A stretch of DNA of 64,000 nt, taken from positions 62,001-126,000 of the forward strand of contig MQVO02000033.1 of the NCBI GenBank assembly GCA_001986395.2. Reading direction: 5' to 3'. Source of the DNA: Irpex lacteus (taxonomy: Eukaryota; Basidiomycota; Agaricomycetes; Polyporales; Irpicaceae). Below are positions 22,884-33,056 of the stretch, in pieces. The translations under genes were made by a program, and so were the position numbers. Within the stretch, counting starts at the first letter, position 1. Each line of letters opens with the position of its first letter. The notes beneath the pieces are model-generated. The model did no database searches. It saw only the letters and a list, made by a program, of their open reading frames with translations, and was not told the DNA's origin.

Positions 22884-24135
22884 ATGGCCGAAATGCCTGC
22901 TGTCCCCAATCTCACAAGGGTGAGCCTGATGGATTTGATCACACTTACGATATCCAAATGCTTACCTCGTACGGCAGTTGAGCAAGAACGTCACACGAAT
23001 ACTAGGCCAGGTAAGATTACATTGGCTCGAGAACTTCCAATGCTTGCTGGCTTCTTACGCTGTCTCTCTTATGCATAGAACGCTAGCAAGTTCACTCTGC
23101 AGGGTACATGACCATGTATCTCACATCCCATCGCATGATCTCACCGTTCTTCTAGGAACGAACACCTACCTGGTGGGACAAACCAACCCATATATACTCG
23201 TAGACACAGCTCAAGGATTCGATGGATACATCCCCATTCTTCGCGAAGCCCTACTCAACCCCGGCGTAGATATCAGACCAGATAACCCAGACATCTCCGA
23301 CATCATCCTCACACACAAACACCACGACCACGTCAATGGCCTTCCCTCCGTGCTCACCCTCCTTCAGAAACTCTGGTCCGACCGCAATCCCGACAAACCC
23401 TTCGTCGGTCCACGTATCCACAAATTCCCTCTCCTCTCCGCTGAGGTCGAGAAAGTCTTGACTACACTACCCACAGGGTCCTTCACACCTGCACCCTCAG
23501 GTCTCATCCTCCACAGTCTCCACGAAGGCCAGACCTTCCCCATCACTAAGCTACCCTCTTCTCCTGACGAAGAACAACCCGTTCTGCACGTCATCCACAC
23601 CCCTGGCCACACCGCTGACTCCCTCTGTCTCTACCTCCCCGACGATCGCGCCCTCTTCACTGCCGACACCGTGCTGGGGTGGGGATCCTCCGTCTTCGAG
23701 GATCTTTATACGTACATGTCCTCCCTCCGCCAACTCATCGAGTTCAAGACTGCACCGGACGGCACACAACGGTATACTACCATCTACCCTGGCCACGGAC
23801 CCACCGCCTCACACGAACAAGTCGACACCTACTTGAGTCACCGGGTGGAGAGGGAGAATCAGGTGTTGCAGGCGATAAGCTCCGCACTTCCCAAGGGGAA
23901 GGCCTCGAATGTTGAAAGCGAGGAAGCAGAAGAGGAGGACGAGTCGGATGAGGACGAGGGCGCACTGACGACTTGGGATATCATGAAGAGCATCTATGCC
24001 GAGAAATATCCAGAGTCACTGTGGGAGCCTGCGGCCCACGGTGTTGATCTGCATCTGCAGAAGCTGGCGGTAGATGGCAGGGTCGAGAAGGTCGGCGGCG
24101 GCGGTTTTCAGACGAAGTGGCGGTTCATAGCGTAA
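22884..24135 (+). CDS. Metallo-beta-lactamase-fold hydrolase, LACTB2-like
   Basis: Three short exons lead into one long exon. Exon 1 is MAEMPAVPNLTR (22884-22919), exon 2 LSKNVTRILGQ, exon 3 NASKFTLQ, then GTNTYLVGQTNPYILVDTA. The metal site is visible as ILTHKHHDHVNG (HxHxDH), later HTPGHTADSLCLY and the Asp in ALFTADTVLGWG, with IYPGHGP near the end of the domain. The C-terminal region has an acidic linker (SEEAEEEDESDEDE) and then a small winged-helix-like tail (DLHLQKLAVDGRVEK). This order matches human LACTB2, a mitochondrial endoribonuclease, and related hydrolases once linked to polyketide clusters; no such cluster is present here. The substrate in fungi is not settled. Confidence 0.88.
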
Positions 24136-24276
24136 GGAGCTGAAGGGGCTTCCTGGTGCACGAGGACTGGATATAAATACGGATGGGTATGACTCTGTAG
24201 TAACTTAACATGTAGGAATGCACAAGCGCAATAAGTAAATGTAACAATAACGGGGACTCTCAAACGTCTCAGAGAG
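24136..24276. other. Convergent 3' region
   Basis: This short spacer lies between two stop codons of converging genes. An A/T-rich run with ATAAGTAAAT could hold the polyadenylation signals. Confidence 0.4.
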
Positions 24277-26993
24277 CTACAGCGCATCGAAGTTGATATG
24301 ATGCGAAGCCTTCCTCCTCTCCAGTTCGTCCGCTCTCTGCAACACAGTCAGCATGCACCAACACAAGATCACTATACCAAAACCAACGCGCACCTTCTCA
24401 TTCAAATGCAACACAAACACCGTAACAGCAAGCACGATCGTCGTCGCCACCATCGTCAACGTCACCCACGGTATCCACTCCCCCGGCCTCAAATACAGCT
24501 CCTTCCTCCACATCCCTCCATCCTCGATCGGCGGGATAATCACTACCTTCGAGTTCGGTATGACTCCTTCCATGTTGATGAAGTGCTCTGGGGTGTGCTT
24601 GGTAGATCCGACAAAGAGGTTTTCGATGTAGTTGTTCGTGCGACCGAGGCCGAAGTAGGAGTAGGGCGTGAGGAGGGATTGGTAGCTTGTTTGTGGGAGC
24701 TGGCCGACTGAGAGGACGGGGTGTGAGTATAAATGGGGGCCGAAGGAGGAAGGGAGGACTTACCTGCCGCGGCTGAACGTCGGCCGCTTGTGTCTAGGAC
24801 GGTATACTTGTACGTTGCCCCTGAGTAGCTGACGCCAAAAGGCTAATAGAGAACGTTCTGTCTGAAGTTCAATGGAAGGATGATTTGGTACTTACATGGT
24901 ATTTCCCACTTCCGTTAGGATATGTGCACAGGCCACTTCCACATGCACCATTTAGCACTTCGTAGATAGAAGTCAGTCACTTCATTTCAAGTGAAAAGAA
25001 TGTAAGCGTACCGATTGCTTTCAAGAAGAACGCGTCATAATAGAAGTTGTTTTGTACGAATAACATATTTCCTTCTCCTTGACTACCCGTCCTCTGCACC
25101 ATAACATCCAAACTTCCCTAAAAACCACACAGAACCGTCAGTCAGCCATCATCACAAAGCATCTCTCAAATCTGAAACACTCACATCTTCATCCATATCC
25201 AAAAACGCAACCCCCACCGCATCCCTCACCTCATTCAACACCTCCGCACCCTTCTGCAACACACTCCATCCTCTCCTCCCATTCTCAGCACATCCCGGCA
25301 CACTCTTCCCATGCTTCCCCCCATGGCATTCAACCGAATACGCCAATCGAGGCGTACGGTCACTTCTGCCTGTCGTCCCGGAGGCAACGATAGCGAGTAT
25401 GTCGGGGAAGCCGTCTTGGTTTACGTCGCCGAGTTTGATGGGGATGGGTACCGAGGGCGATTGGGTGGTGTCGAGGACGAGGAGGAAGGATGCGGAGTTG
25501 GAGTTGGATGAGGAGGAGGGGAAGAGTGTGGTCACGGGGATCCGGACGAAGTCCTATTGGTGACGGACGCAAGATGAGGTTAGGGAAAGCGACATGAACA
25601 TAAGCGCGGTGGTTATAGTGGTAATGACGTACCGGGTTATCGTCTCTCACGGAGAGGTCGAAGCGGAAGTCGGGATCGCCTGTACAGAGCCCTTCAGGCG
25701 ATCTGCACACTCGCTTACCATTCTGTAAACTGGAACTCCCGGGCGAGCAGAGAGGAAGCTGTTTGTTGTAAGCGATATTGATCGCGCAGCCCGTACCAAT
25801 ACCTGTCGACTTCGAGACGGAGTCGCATGTTACAAATAGCATGTCGATCGTTCCATCTCGGTCTACTTTTCTTAGCATGAAGTACAGGCGGGCGAGCTTG
25901 AGCAGACTCACCGATGTCGGCGAAAGAGACTGACTGGAAGCCGGCTGGGAAGCGGCCGGTCATAGCCAGCTCAAAACCGTCATCCTTATTGTTGGTCCAT
26001 ATTTGATAGTAGTGGTCCCTGCCGTTGTCTTCGTCACATACAAGGAAGAGATCTATATAATAGTGAGTCAAAAGGACCGCATTCAAAGCAGAGAGATGGT
26101 TTACCGGCAAGACAGTCACCGTTCAGGTCAACAGCCGCGTTACTATGAGGATTCGATAGCTTGCACTGTGCGCCGTTCAGCTTTGGCTCCGTTCTAGAGT
26201 AAACGAATCTATTCAATCCATCTTCAGGTAGATACACATATCTTCTGACTACGCACATTTCGAAGATATCTGACTGCTCGGCTGAGGCATTCCAAACATT
26301 ACTCCAGACCTTGAATGGTCCACTTGATGACGTCGATGGTATCGAGCCGAAGAGATCTATCTTCAGGTCGCCGTTCGTATCCAGCGGTATTGGCTGCGAT
26401 AGTGTTGAAGCCGGTGCAGATACAGGGTTCAAGTCTGTGCAACAGCTTAGAGTGCATTCTCAGGGAAACAGGAGAGAAACGCACTAAATCCTCCCTCAGG
26501 TAGTCCTGCATACATCGACAAAGCCAGCTGACTTGATATGCGATCCTGGCTCATGACGAGAATGTCCAGCTTCCCGTCTTGTGTGAAGTCGCCTGGGACG
26601 ACATTGTACACCTTCTGTGGATGTCGGAAAAATGTACCCTTGTCAAAGGTGTATCGGTCTGTCGTTCATGAGAAAGTGCGCTTTCTCCTCTTCGTGTTCG
26701 GAGTGCGTACCGTGATTCCATAGGTAGATCGTTAACGTCTGCTGGTCCTTGTTCACTGCCAAGAGATCCAAACTGCAATGTATGTTAAGTCTTATGAAGC
26801 ATATCCACTGCAGTTGCACGCACAATTGGTCTCCGTTAAAGTCCCCGTATGCAATTACCCTGTCATTGCCATCGACACCCATGGACCCTGCCTTGAGCAG
26901 GGAGTTGCCGCTGAACCGCTTTGGAGGAAAGGGCCATATCGCATTCGCTGGCAGTACAAGAAAACAAGCTAGCAAAAGACCTAATGGCAGCAT
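24277..26993 (-). CDS. ITFG1/TIP-like FG-GAP membrane protein
   Basis: Homologue of T-cell immunomodulatory protein, a type I membrane protein with an extracellular beta-propeller. It begins with a signal peptide, MLPLGLLLACFLVLPANAIW, then FPPKRFSGNSLLKAGSMG. Calcium-loop-like FG-GAP motifs follow one after another: GDFNGDQ, LLAVNKDQQ, DTNGDLKIDLFG, DLNGDC, DRDGTIDMLFVT, GDVNQDGFPDILA and FLDMDEDGS. The last exons carry GACGSGLCTYPNGSGKYHPF, LLTPYSYFGLGRTNNYIE and PNSKVVIIPP, family hallmarks. A single membrane helix (WVTLTMVATTIVLAVTVFVL) comes next, with a short cytosolic tail ending ASHHINFDAL, close to the animal ending HFDA. About ten exons. The first two exons were copied into the duplicated unit near 30.0 kb. 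Confidence 0.9.
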
Positions 26994-29615
26994 AGAGTCA
27001 TGCGTACGCCCGCGTTAAGAGCTGCAATCGAGCGACGTTGTGATGCAGAGTCAAAGTAACGACCCAGTGCGCAGTGGTGGCGCAGACCCCGATTATGGGC
27101 GCTATTTTCTATACTCGCTTTGGCTTACGACCTCCACCACCGAAATCAATGTATTCTTCCATGTAACACTTGCTATATGTTTGGCTTGCGACAATCGTAT
27201 AGAATGGCGAACGTGGCTCGTGTGGCGACGACTGACTTGGACAATATTCACTATTCAAGTACCAGCTGATATCCAAGCATGCTGCATCGCCAATCCTCTC
27301 CGCCGTGAAGTCATAGGTAGACTTGACGGACTGTCGACATTCTAGGTGGGTGAAATGGAAAGTCTTTCACTCGGCAAACATTCTAACGCTCTCTTATTAG
27401 TTTATGGCTTCGAATAAGCTCCATGACGCACTATGAAGTGGGGGGTGGAGCATATACCTGAGCCCGTAGAACGCGCCGCTATAAGAAGACTGAGGCTTAC
27501 TGCAGCTGTCAGTCGCTATATCCTTCCCTCTGCTCTCCTCACACAACTTTGATCCCTCACAGGGCTAAACAATGTCAGCCACTGGTGGACCTCCATCTCG
27601 AGTGGACACCCAAATCTCGCCGAGCACGCATCAAGGAGCGCGTACGATGACGCCCACTGCGTATCGTAATAGCTCTGAGACAGGCTTGTCAAGGGTTGAC
27701 GATGACCGTAGAGGGCTCAATGAGAAGGGCGAGAAGAAGGGGGACAATGCTTACACCAAAGTTTACCCCGAGAATAGCTTTGACGTCTATGGCGACGAAG
27801 ACAATGCGGACAGTACGTGCATGCATGCCTTGTGAAGGATGGTGCCTTAACCTCGTATATATCTAGTCAAGTACAGAACGATGGAATGGTGGAAAGCTGC
27901 AGCTCTCATGCTCGCAGAGACAGTCTCCCTAGGGGTGCGTACCCAGCTCCCTTGACGTTGTTACCCATCTCATCCACTTCAAATAGGTACTTTCACTCCC
28001 ATCTGCCTTTGCAAGCCTAGGTATGGTCGCAGGAATAATCTTGGTAATTGGGTTGGGTACCATAGCCACAATAACTGGCTACGCCATCGGCTCTTTCAAG
28101 CTACGTTATCCACACGTGCACAATATGGCCGATGCAGGCGAAATCCTCGCGGGCCCTGTCGGGAGGGAAGTTCTTGGTTCGGCGCAAGTGATATTCATGG
28201 TGTTCCTATGCGCCAGCCATGTTTTGACTGGGACTATTGCGTTCGATACGAGTACGTTTCCAGTTCTACACCCGAAGCTGATCAATATACTGAAGGAGTT
28301 CTTAGTCACGGATGGTGCATCGTGTTCAGTGGTTTGGGCAATTGTCTCCGCCCTTATTTGCTTCGTCATGACGCTACCTCGCACACTGAACGGCATAGCA
28401 TACCTCAGCGTCGCTTCATTCATTTCCATCCTCGGGGCTATCATGATCACCATGATCGGTGTCGGTATCATTGGCCACCAAGGGACTGTTTCGGTCACGT
28501 CAAATCTGACCTTCGCAAAGGGATTTTTGGCTGTGACGGACATAGTCAGTATACTTATGGTCAACTAAGACCGGGTCATACTGCGGATACTAATCAAGTT
28601 ATTTCATAGATCTTCGCATATGCAGGCCATGTCGCCTTCTTCACATTCATCTCCGAGATGAAAAAGCCTCGCGTGCGTCACATCTCTTCCCTCTCCCTCC
28701 CTCACTCACCCACTGACCTACCTGTTATCATATAGGACTTTCCCAAGACACTCTACGCTCTTCAAATTTGCGATACCACCATCTACCTCATCGTAGGTAT
28801 CGTAGTCTACGCTTATACAGGCGACAATGCGACCTCCCCCGCACTAGGCAACACAGGTGTAACCCTCCGAAAGGTCGCCTATGGTATCGCGTTACCGACG
28901 ATTATGATCGCAGGAGTGATCAACGGGCACGTATGTGCGAAGTTAATCTATATTCGCGTGTACGTACATTTTCTCAGCGGTCACAACAATATCATCATGT
29001 TCTTTAGCTAACGACGTCTCTCATTTAGTTTCCGCCGCGAAGGCCAAACCTCACGCCACATGACCTCGCACACGCTCCTCGGCTGGGGCGTCTGGATCGG
29101 TTCCTGCGTCGCCATCTGGCTCCTCGCCTTCCTCATCGCGGAAGTCATACCATTCTTCAACGACCTGCTCGGTGTCATCTCGTCCTTGTTCGCCGCGTGG
29201 TTTACGTATGGGATCTCCGGTGTGTTTTGGCTGCATTTGAATCCGAGGAAGGAGAGGTGGACGACGGGGTGGATGAAGGTGAAGACAGTGTTTTGGTGGG
29301 GTGTTGTTATGGTATGTGTTTTCGTCGTTCGAGGGAAGAAATCCATGTGAGATTCTGACGGCTTTGCGTATGTACTTACAGATGGGTGCGTTCATCATGG
29401 TTGCAGGGTTGTATGCAAGCATTGTCAGCATCATCGACGGTACGTTAATCACCCGGCCTTGCCTCTCGTAAAACCTCATAACGGGTTGCGGACATTTCAC
29501 AGGCTACAAAGACGGCAGTTTCCCCGCGCCGTTCAGTTGTGTCAATCGTGCCATGACATGAGTGGATTACATGTTCCACTATCTCTTTTTCGGGTTGTTC
29601 GCCGGAGTATGTGCC
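26731..29615 (+). repeat. Segmental duplication, unit 1
   Basis: This unit, holding the 5' part of the TIP gene, the shared upstream region and permease gene 1, is repeated at 29868-32925 in the same orientation. The left edge is sharp: both units begin with GTTAACGTCTGCTGGTCCTT. The right edge fades after the permease stop codon. Coding exons are nearly identical in both, while introns and upstream DNA have diverged, so both permeases are probably under constraint. Confidence 0.85.
27572..29561 (+). CDS. Amino acid permease 1 (AAAP family, mtr-like)
   Basis: Proton-coupled amino acid importer of the AAAP family, closest in pattern to the Neurospora neutral amino acid permease mtr. A hydrophilic N-terminus (MSATGGPPSRVD, later YPENSFDVYGDEDNAD) leads into IKYRTMEWWKAAALMLAETVS and LGVLSLPSAFASLG, the conserved first helix. 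Further helices include GLGTIATITGYAIGSF, VIFMVFLCASHVLTGT and SFISILGAIMITMIGVGII. Skipping a GTACGT...TTAG intron gives FDTITDGASCSVVW, matching the family. Later exons give GHVAFFTFISEM, FPKTLYALQICDTTIYLIV, YGIALPTIMIAGVINGHV and TSHTLLGWGVWIGSC. The protein ends FSCVNRAMT. TATAAGA lies about 92 bp upstream. All exons read open. Confidence 0.9.
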
Positions 29616-29867
29616 ACGAATTATGTTATAACACTAACTTAATCAGCGGGAGGAAGTGTACTCCCGATTGTATCATATCTATCTTAGGACACCATCACGA
29701 ATAATGAAGTTGTCGTGAAACATTCATATTCCGCTGGCGTTGTGTTTATCCTGAAATGAGAAAACGTAGACAGGAACCACGCCCAGCTAACGGGATAGTA
29801 CCGTGAGTATTGAGTATTGAATTGTAAGATGCCATACTGAGGAAGACGAGGTGTTATTATTAGATTG

Positions 29868-30117
29868 TTAACGTCTGCTGGTCCTTGTTCACGGCTCGCA
29901 GGTACAGACTGCGATGTCGTAAGTCTTTAGACACAGTGTCATATTCTCAATCGAAGTCCCCATACGCGACTTTTACCCTGCCGGCGCCATTGCCATCAAC
30001 ACCCAGAGATCCTGCCTTGAGCAGGGAGTTGCCGCTGAATTGCTTCGGAGGAAAGGGCCATATCGCCTTCGCTGGAAGCACAAGAGAAGAAAGCAGCAAA
30101 AGACCTATTGGCAGCAT
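29868..30117 (-). pseudogene. Truncated TIP (FG-GAP protein) 5' fragment
   Basis: The fragment corresponds to the first two exons of the gene at 24277-26993. The start codon and signal peptide remain (MLPIGLLLLSSLVLPAKAIW), followed by FPPKQFSGNSLLKAGSLG and a 4-codon-longer GNGAGRVKVAYGDFD. The copied DNA stops at 29868, inside what would be the second exon, so every propeller repeat beyond the first, the membrane helix and the tail are missing. Within the remnant of exon 2 the sequence has also drifted. If transcribed, it could give only a short secreted peptide of about 56 residues. It is best read as a by-product of the duplication of the neighbouring permease. Confidence 0.8.
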
Positions 30118-30522
30118 AAATTCATGCGTACGCCCTCGTTGAGAATCGCAATCGAGCAACGTTGTGGTGCAGAGTCAAAGTAACGACTCTGGCGCAGACA
30201 CCGATCATGGGCGCTATTTTCCACACTCCCTTGACTTATGACCTCCACCACCGGAATCAGCACATTTCTTTTGTGTAAAATCTGCTACATTTGCTTGCGA
30301 TTACTGTACAGAACGGTGATCTTGGCTCGTGTGGCGAGGACTGGTTTGATCGATATTCACTATCCAAGCTTCAAGCATCGGCTGACACCTTATAAGTATG
30401 CTGCATCGTCAGTCCTCTCCGCCGTGAAGTCATAGCTATAGATAGTCTTGACGGGCTGTCTACATTCTAGGTGAGTGGAATGTTAAGTATCTCACTCGAC
30501 AAACGACCTGACGCTCTGTTAT

Positions 30523-30770
30523 AGTCTCGTTACTCTCGTACCCAAGATTTTAGGCAGCGGCCCAGTACGGTGGCTTCTTACAGTATCGTTTTAGGACAAG
30601 TTCGTGGCAAAAGAGAAACACCTTTCTCCATCAGCCGTCCCTGGTTCGAAAACGTTAGTCTGGGAACCGGCCTTTTGGACATGACCGAATAGGTAGGAGC
30701 CAGCCGCGACCTCTCGCAGGGCTGGCTTGCGAGACTACGGAAACGTCTGGTTCGAAGCCAGCTCTGTTAT
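30523..30770. mobile_element. 248-bp insertion with 10-bp target duplication
   Basis: Unit 1 lacks this segment; unit 2 has it between two exact copies of GCTCTGTTAT (30513-30522 and 30761-30770). The flanks line up with unit 1 directly across the insertion (CTCTTATTAGTTTATGG against GTTATCAGTTCACGAC). No clear terminal inverted repeats are seen. The insert carries two GGTTCGAA words (about 30644 and 30749), the second reading GGTTCGAAGCC, which fits a pol III B box, with TGGCTTGCGAG some 30 bp before it as a possible weak A box. A SINE-like retroposon is therefore possible. It has no open frame of note and sits in the permease 2 promoter region. Confidence 0.65.
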
Positions 30771-30859
30771 CAGTTCACGACTTCGGATAGGCTTCGTGAA
30801 GCACTGCGAACAATGGAAGTGGAGGGTAAAGCTGCTATAAGACACGGCTCTCGTGGCCA

Positions 30860-32872
30860 ATGTCAGTCGCTAGCGGACGTGTACCTCAAGCGAACACATA
30901 TCTCGCCGAACAAGGAGCGCGAACGATGACGAGCACCACGTATCACATTAGCTCTGAGACAGGCTTGCCAAGGCCCGACAACGACCGCAAAGAGCTCAAC
31001 GAAAAGGGTGAAAACGAGGATAACAATGCTTGCACTAAAGCGTACCCCGAGAATAGCTTTGATGTCTATGGTGACGAAGACGACGCGGACAGTACGTGCA
31101 TACACACATTGGAATATATATTTGACACTAAAATTATATACCCAGTCAAATACAGAACGATGGGATGGTGGAAGGCCGTAGTTCTCATGATTGCACATAC
31201 GGTCTCCCTTGGGGTGCGTGCTCAGCCCTTTCGGTGGTTATTATCCTTCTAATCTACTTGATATAGGTCTTCTCCCTTCCATCGGCGTTCGCAAGTCTAG
31301 GTATGGTTGCGGGAATCTTCTTGATTATTGGTCTGGGTGCCATAGCCACAATAACTGGCTACGCCATCGGCTCTTTCAAGCTTCGCTACCCACACGTGCA
31401 TAACATGGCAGATGCAGGCGAAATTCTGGCGGGCCCCATCGGGAGAGAGGTGCTCGGGTCGGCGCAAGTTATATTCATGGTGTTCCTGTGCGCCAGCCAT
31501 GTCCTGACTGGGACTATTGCATTTGATACGAGTACGTTGCTATTTGTATACCCGAAGCTGAGCAGTATACTGAAAGATATGTCAGTAACGGATGGTGCTT
31601 CTTGTTCAGTGGTTTGGGCAGTCGTCTCTGTCGTTATTTGCTTCGTCATGACGCTACCTCGCACACTCAACGGCATTGCAAATTTCAGTGTTGCTTCATT
31701 CATTTCCATCCTCGGGGCCATCATGATCACCATGATCGGTGTCGGTATTATTGGACACCAAGGGACTGTTTCGATGACGTCAAATCTCACTTTCGCAAAG
31801 GCATTCTTGGCCGTGACAGACATAGGCAGTATACTTATCACCTCTCTCATTATTCTGAAAGTAACATTGAGACTGCTTACAGATCTTCCCGTTTGCAGGC
31901 CACATCGGCTTCTTCACATTCATCTCCGAGATGAAACAGCCTCGCGTGAGTCCCTTCCCTTCTCTCTCTTAATTCCCCTCTCCTCCATTCACTCACTCAC
32001 TTATCTATTTATTTCTGCATATAGGACTTTCCCAAAGCCCTCTACGCTCTTCAAATATGCGACATCACCATCTACCTCATCGTAGCCATCGTGGTCTACG
32101 CATATACAGGCGACAATGCTATTTCCCCCGCACTGGGCAACACAGGTGTCGCTCTGCGAAAGGTAGCCTACGGCATCGCATTACCGACGATTATGATCGC
32201 TGGAGTGATCAACGGGCACGTATGTGCAAAATTGATCTATATTCGCGTGTACGTGCCCTCTCTGTCTCTTATCAACCACAATCATACACCTTGTCACGTC
32301 AGCTGACAACGTACGAACGTTCCTTCGCAGATTCCGCCGTGAAGGCCAAACCTCCCGCCACATGACCTCCCACACGTTCTTCGGCTGGGGCGTCTGGATC
32401 GGTTCCTGCGTCGCCATCTGGCTCCTCGCATTCCTCATCGCAGAAGTCATACCATTCTTCAACGACCTTCTCGGTGTCATCTCGTCCTTGTTCGCCGCGT
32501 GGTTCACGTACGGGATCTCCGGTGTGTTTTGGCTGCATTTGAATCCGAGGAAGGAGAGGTGGACGACGGGGTGGATGAAGGTGAAGACGGTGTTTTGGTG
32601 GGGTGTTGTTATGGTACGTGTTTCCGTCGTTCGAGGGAAGGAAATCCGTATGTGATTCTGACGGGGTGTGCGTGTGCTTGCAGATGGGCGGCTTCATCAT
32701 GGTTGCAGGTTTGTATGCAAGCATTGTCAGTATTATCGATGGTACGTTGGTCATCCAGACTTATCACTCATAAATAAAAAACCGACATTAATGTGTCGCG
32801 GACATTCTAACAGGATACAAAGACGGCAGTTTCCCTGCGCCATTCAGTTGTGTCAACCGTGCCATGACATGA
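30860..32872 (+). CDS. Amino acid permease 2 (AAAP family, mtr-like)
   Basis: Paralogue of the permease at 27572-29561, with the same exon plan. Membrane exons are nearly identical: AIATITGYAIGSF, FLCASHVLTGT, the spliced FDTITDGASCSVVW, YALQICDITIYLIVAIVVYAY, YGIALPTIMIAGVINGHV, ending FSCVNRAMT. One difference in the first helix segment is WWKAVVLMIAHTVSLGVFSLPS, with His in place of the conserved Glu of permease 1. The N-terminal 70 residues have diverged more. The ATG at 30860 lies only about 24 bp after the TATAA at 30836-30840, because about 68 bp of leader present in gene 1 is missing; the in-frame ATG at 30925 (MTSTTYHISS) may be the start used. Exons read open, so the gene appears functional. 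Confidence 0.87.
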
Positions 32873-33056
32873 TGGGATTTCATGGATCCACTATGTCTTT
32901 CTCTTGGGTCGTCCGCTGGAATACATACTACTTATGCTAGACCCGATTCAATTAATCAAAGAGACTGCAATCATTGTTGTACCATAGCCAGCGGTATGTA
33001 TCATAGTACGCTTCAACAATCAAAACACGATGAAATGGTGTAGAGTTCCTGGGAAT

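Larger units (their letters stand above)
29868..32925 (+). repeat. Segmental duplication, unit 2
   Basis: This is the second copy of the 26731-29615 unit. It contains a truncated TIP 5' fragment, an upstream region enlarged by a 248-bp insertion, and permease gene 2. The divergence between units, including indels in introns, indicates that the duplication is not very recent. Confidence 0.85.

Noticed and set aside
22884..24135. LACTB2-like gene as evidence of a polyketide cluster
   Set aside because: No polyketide synthase, tailoring enzyme or cluster regulator is in the window; the neighbours are housekeeping genes.
30640..30760. GGTTCGAA words suggesting a tRNA gene
   Set aside because: No cloverleaf forms: the acceptor and anticodon arms are missing and only a 4-bp T stem can be drawn. 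Kept only as a hint that the insertion may be pol III-derived.
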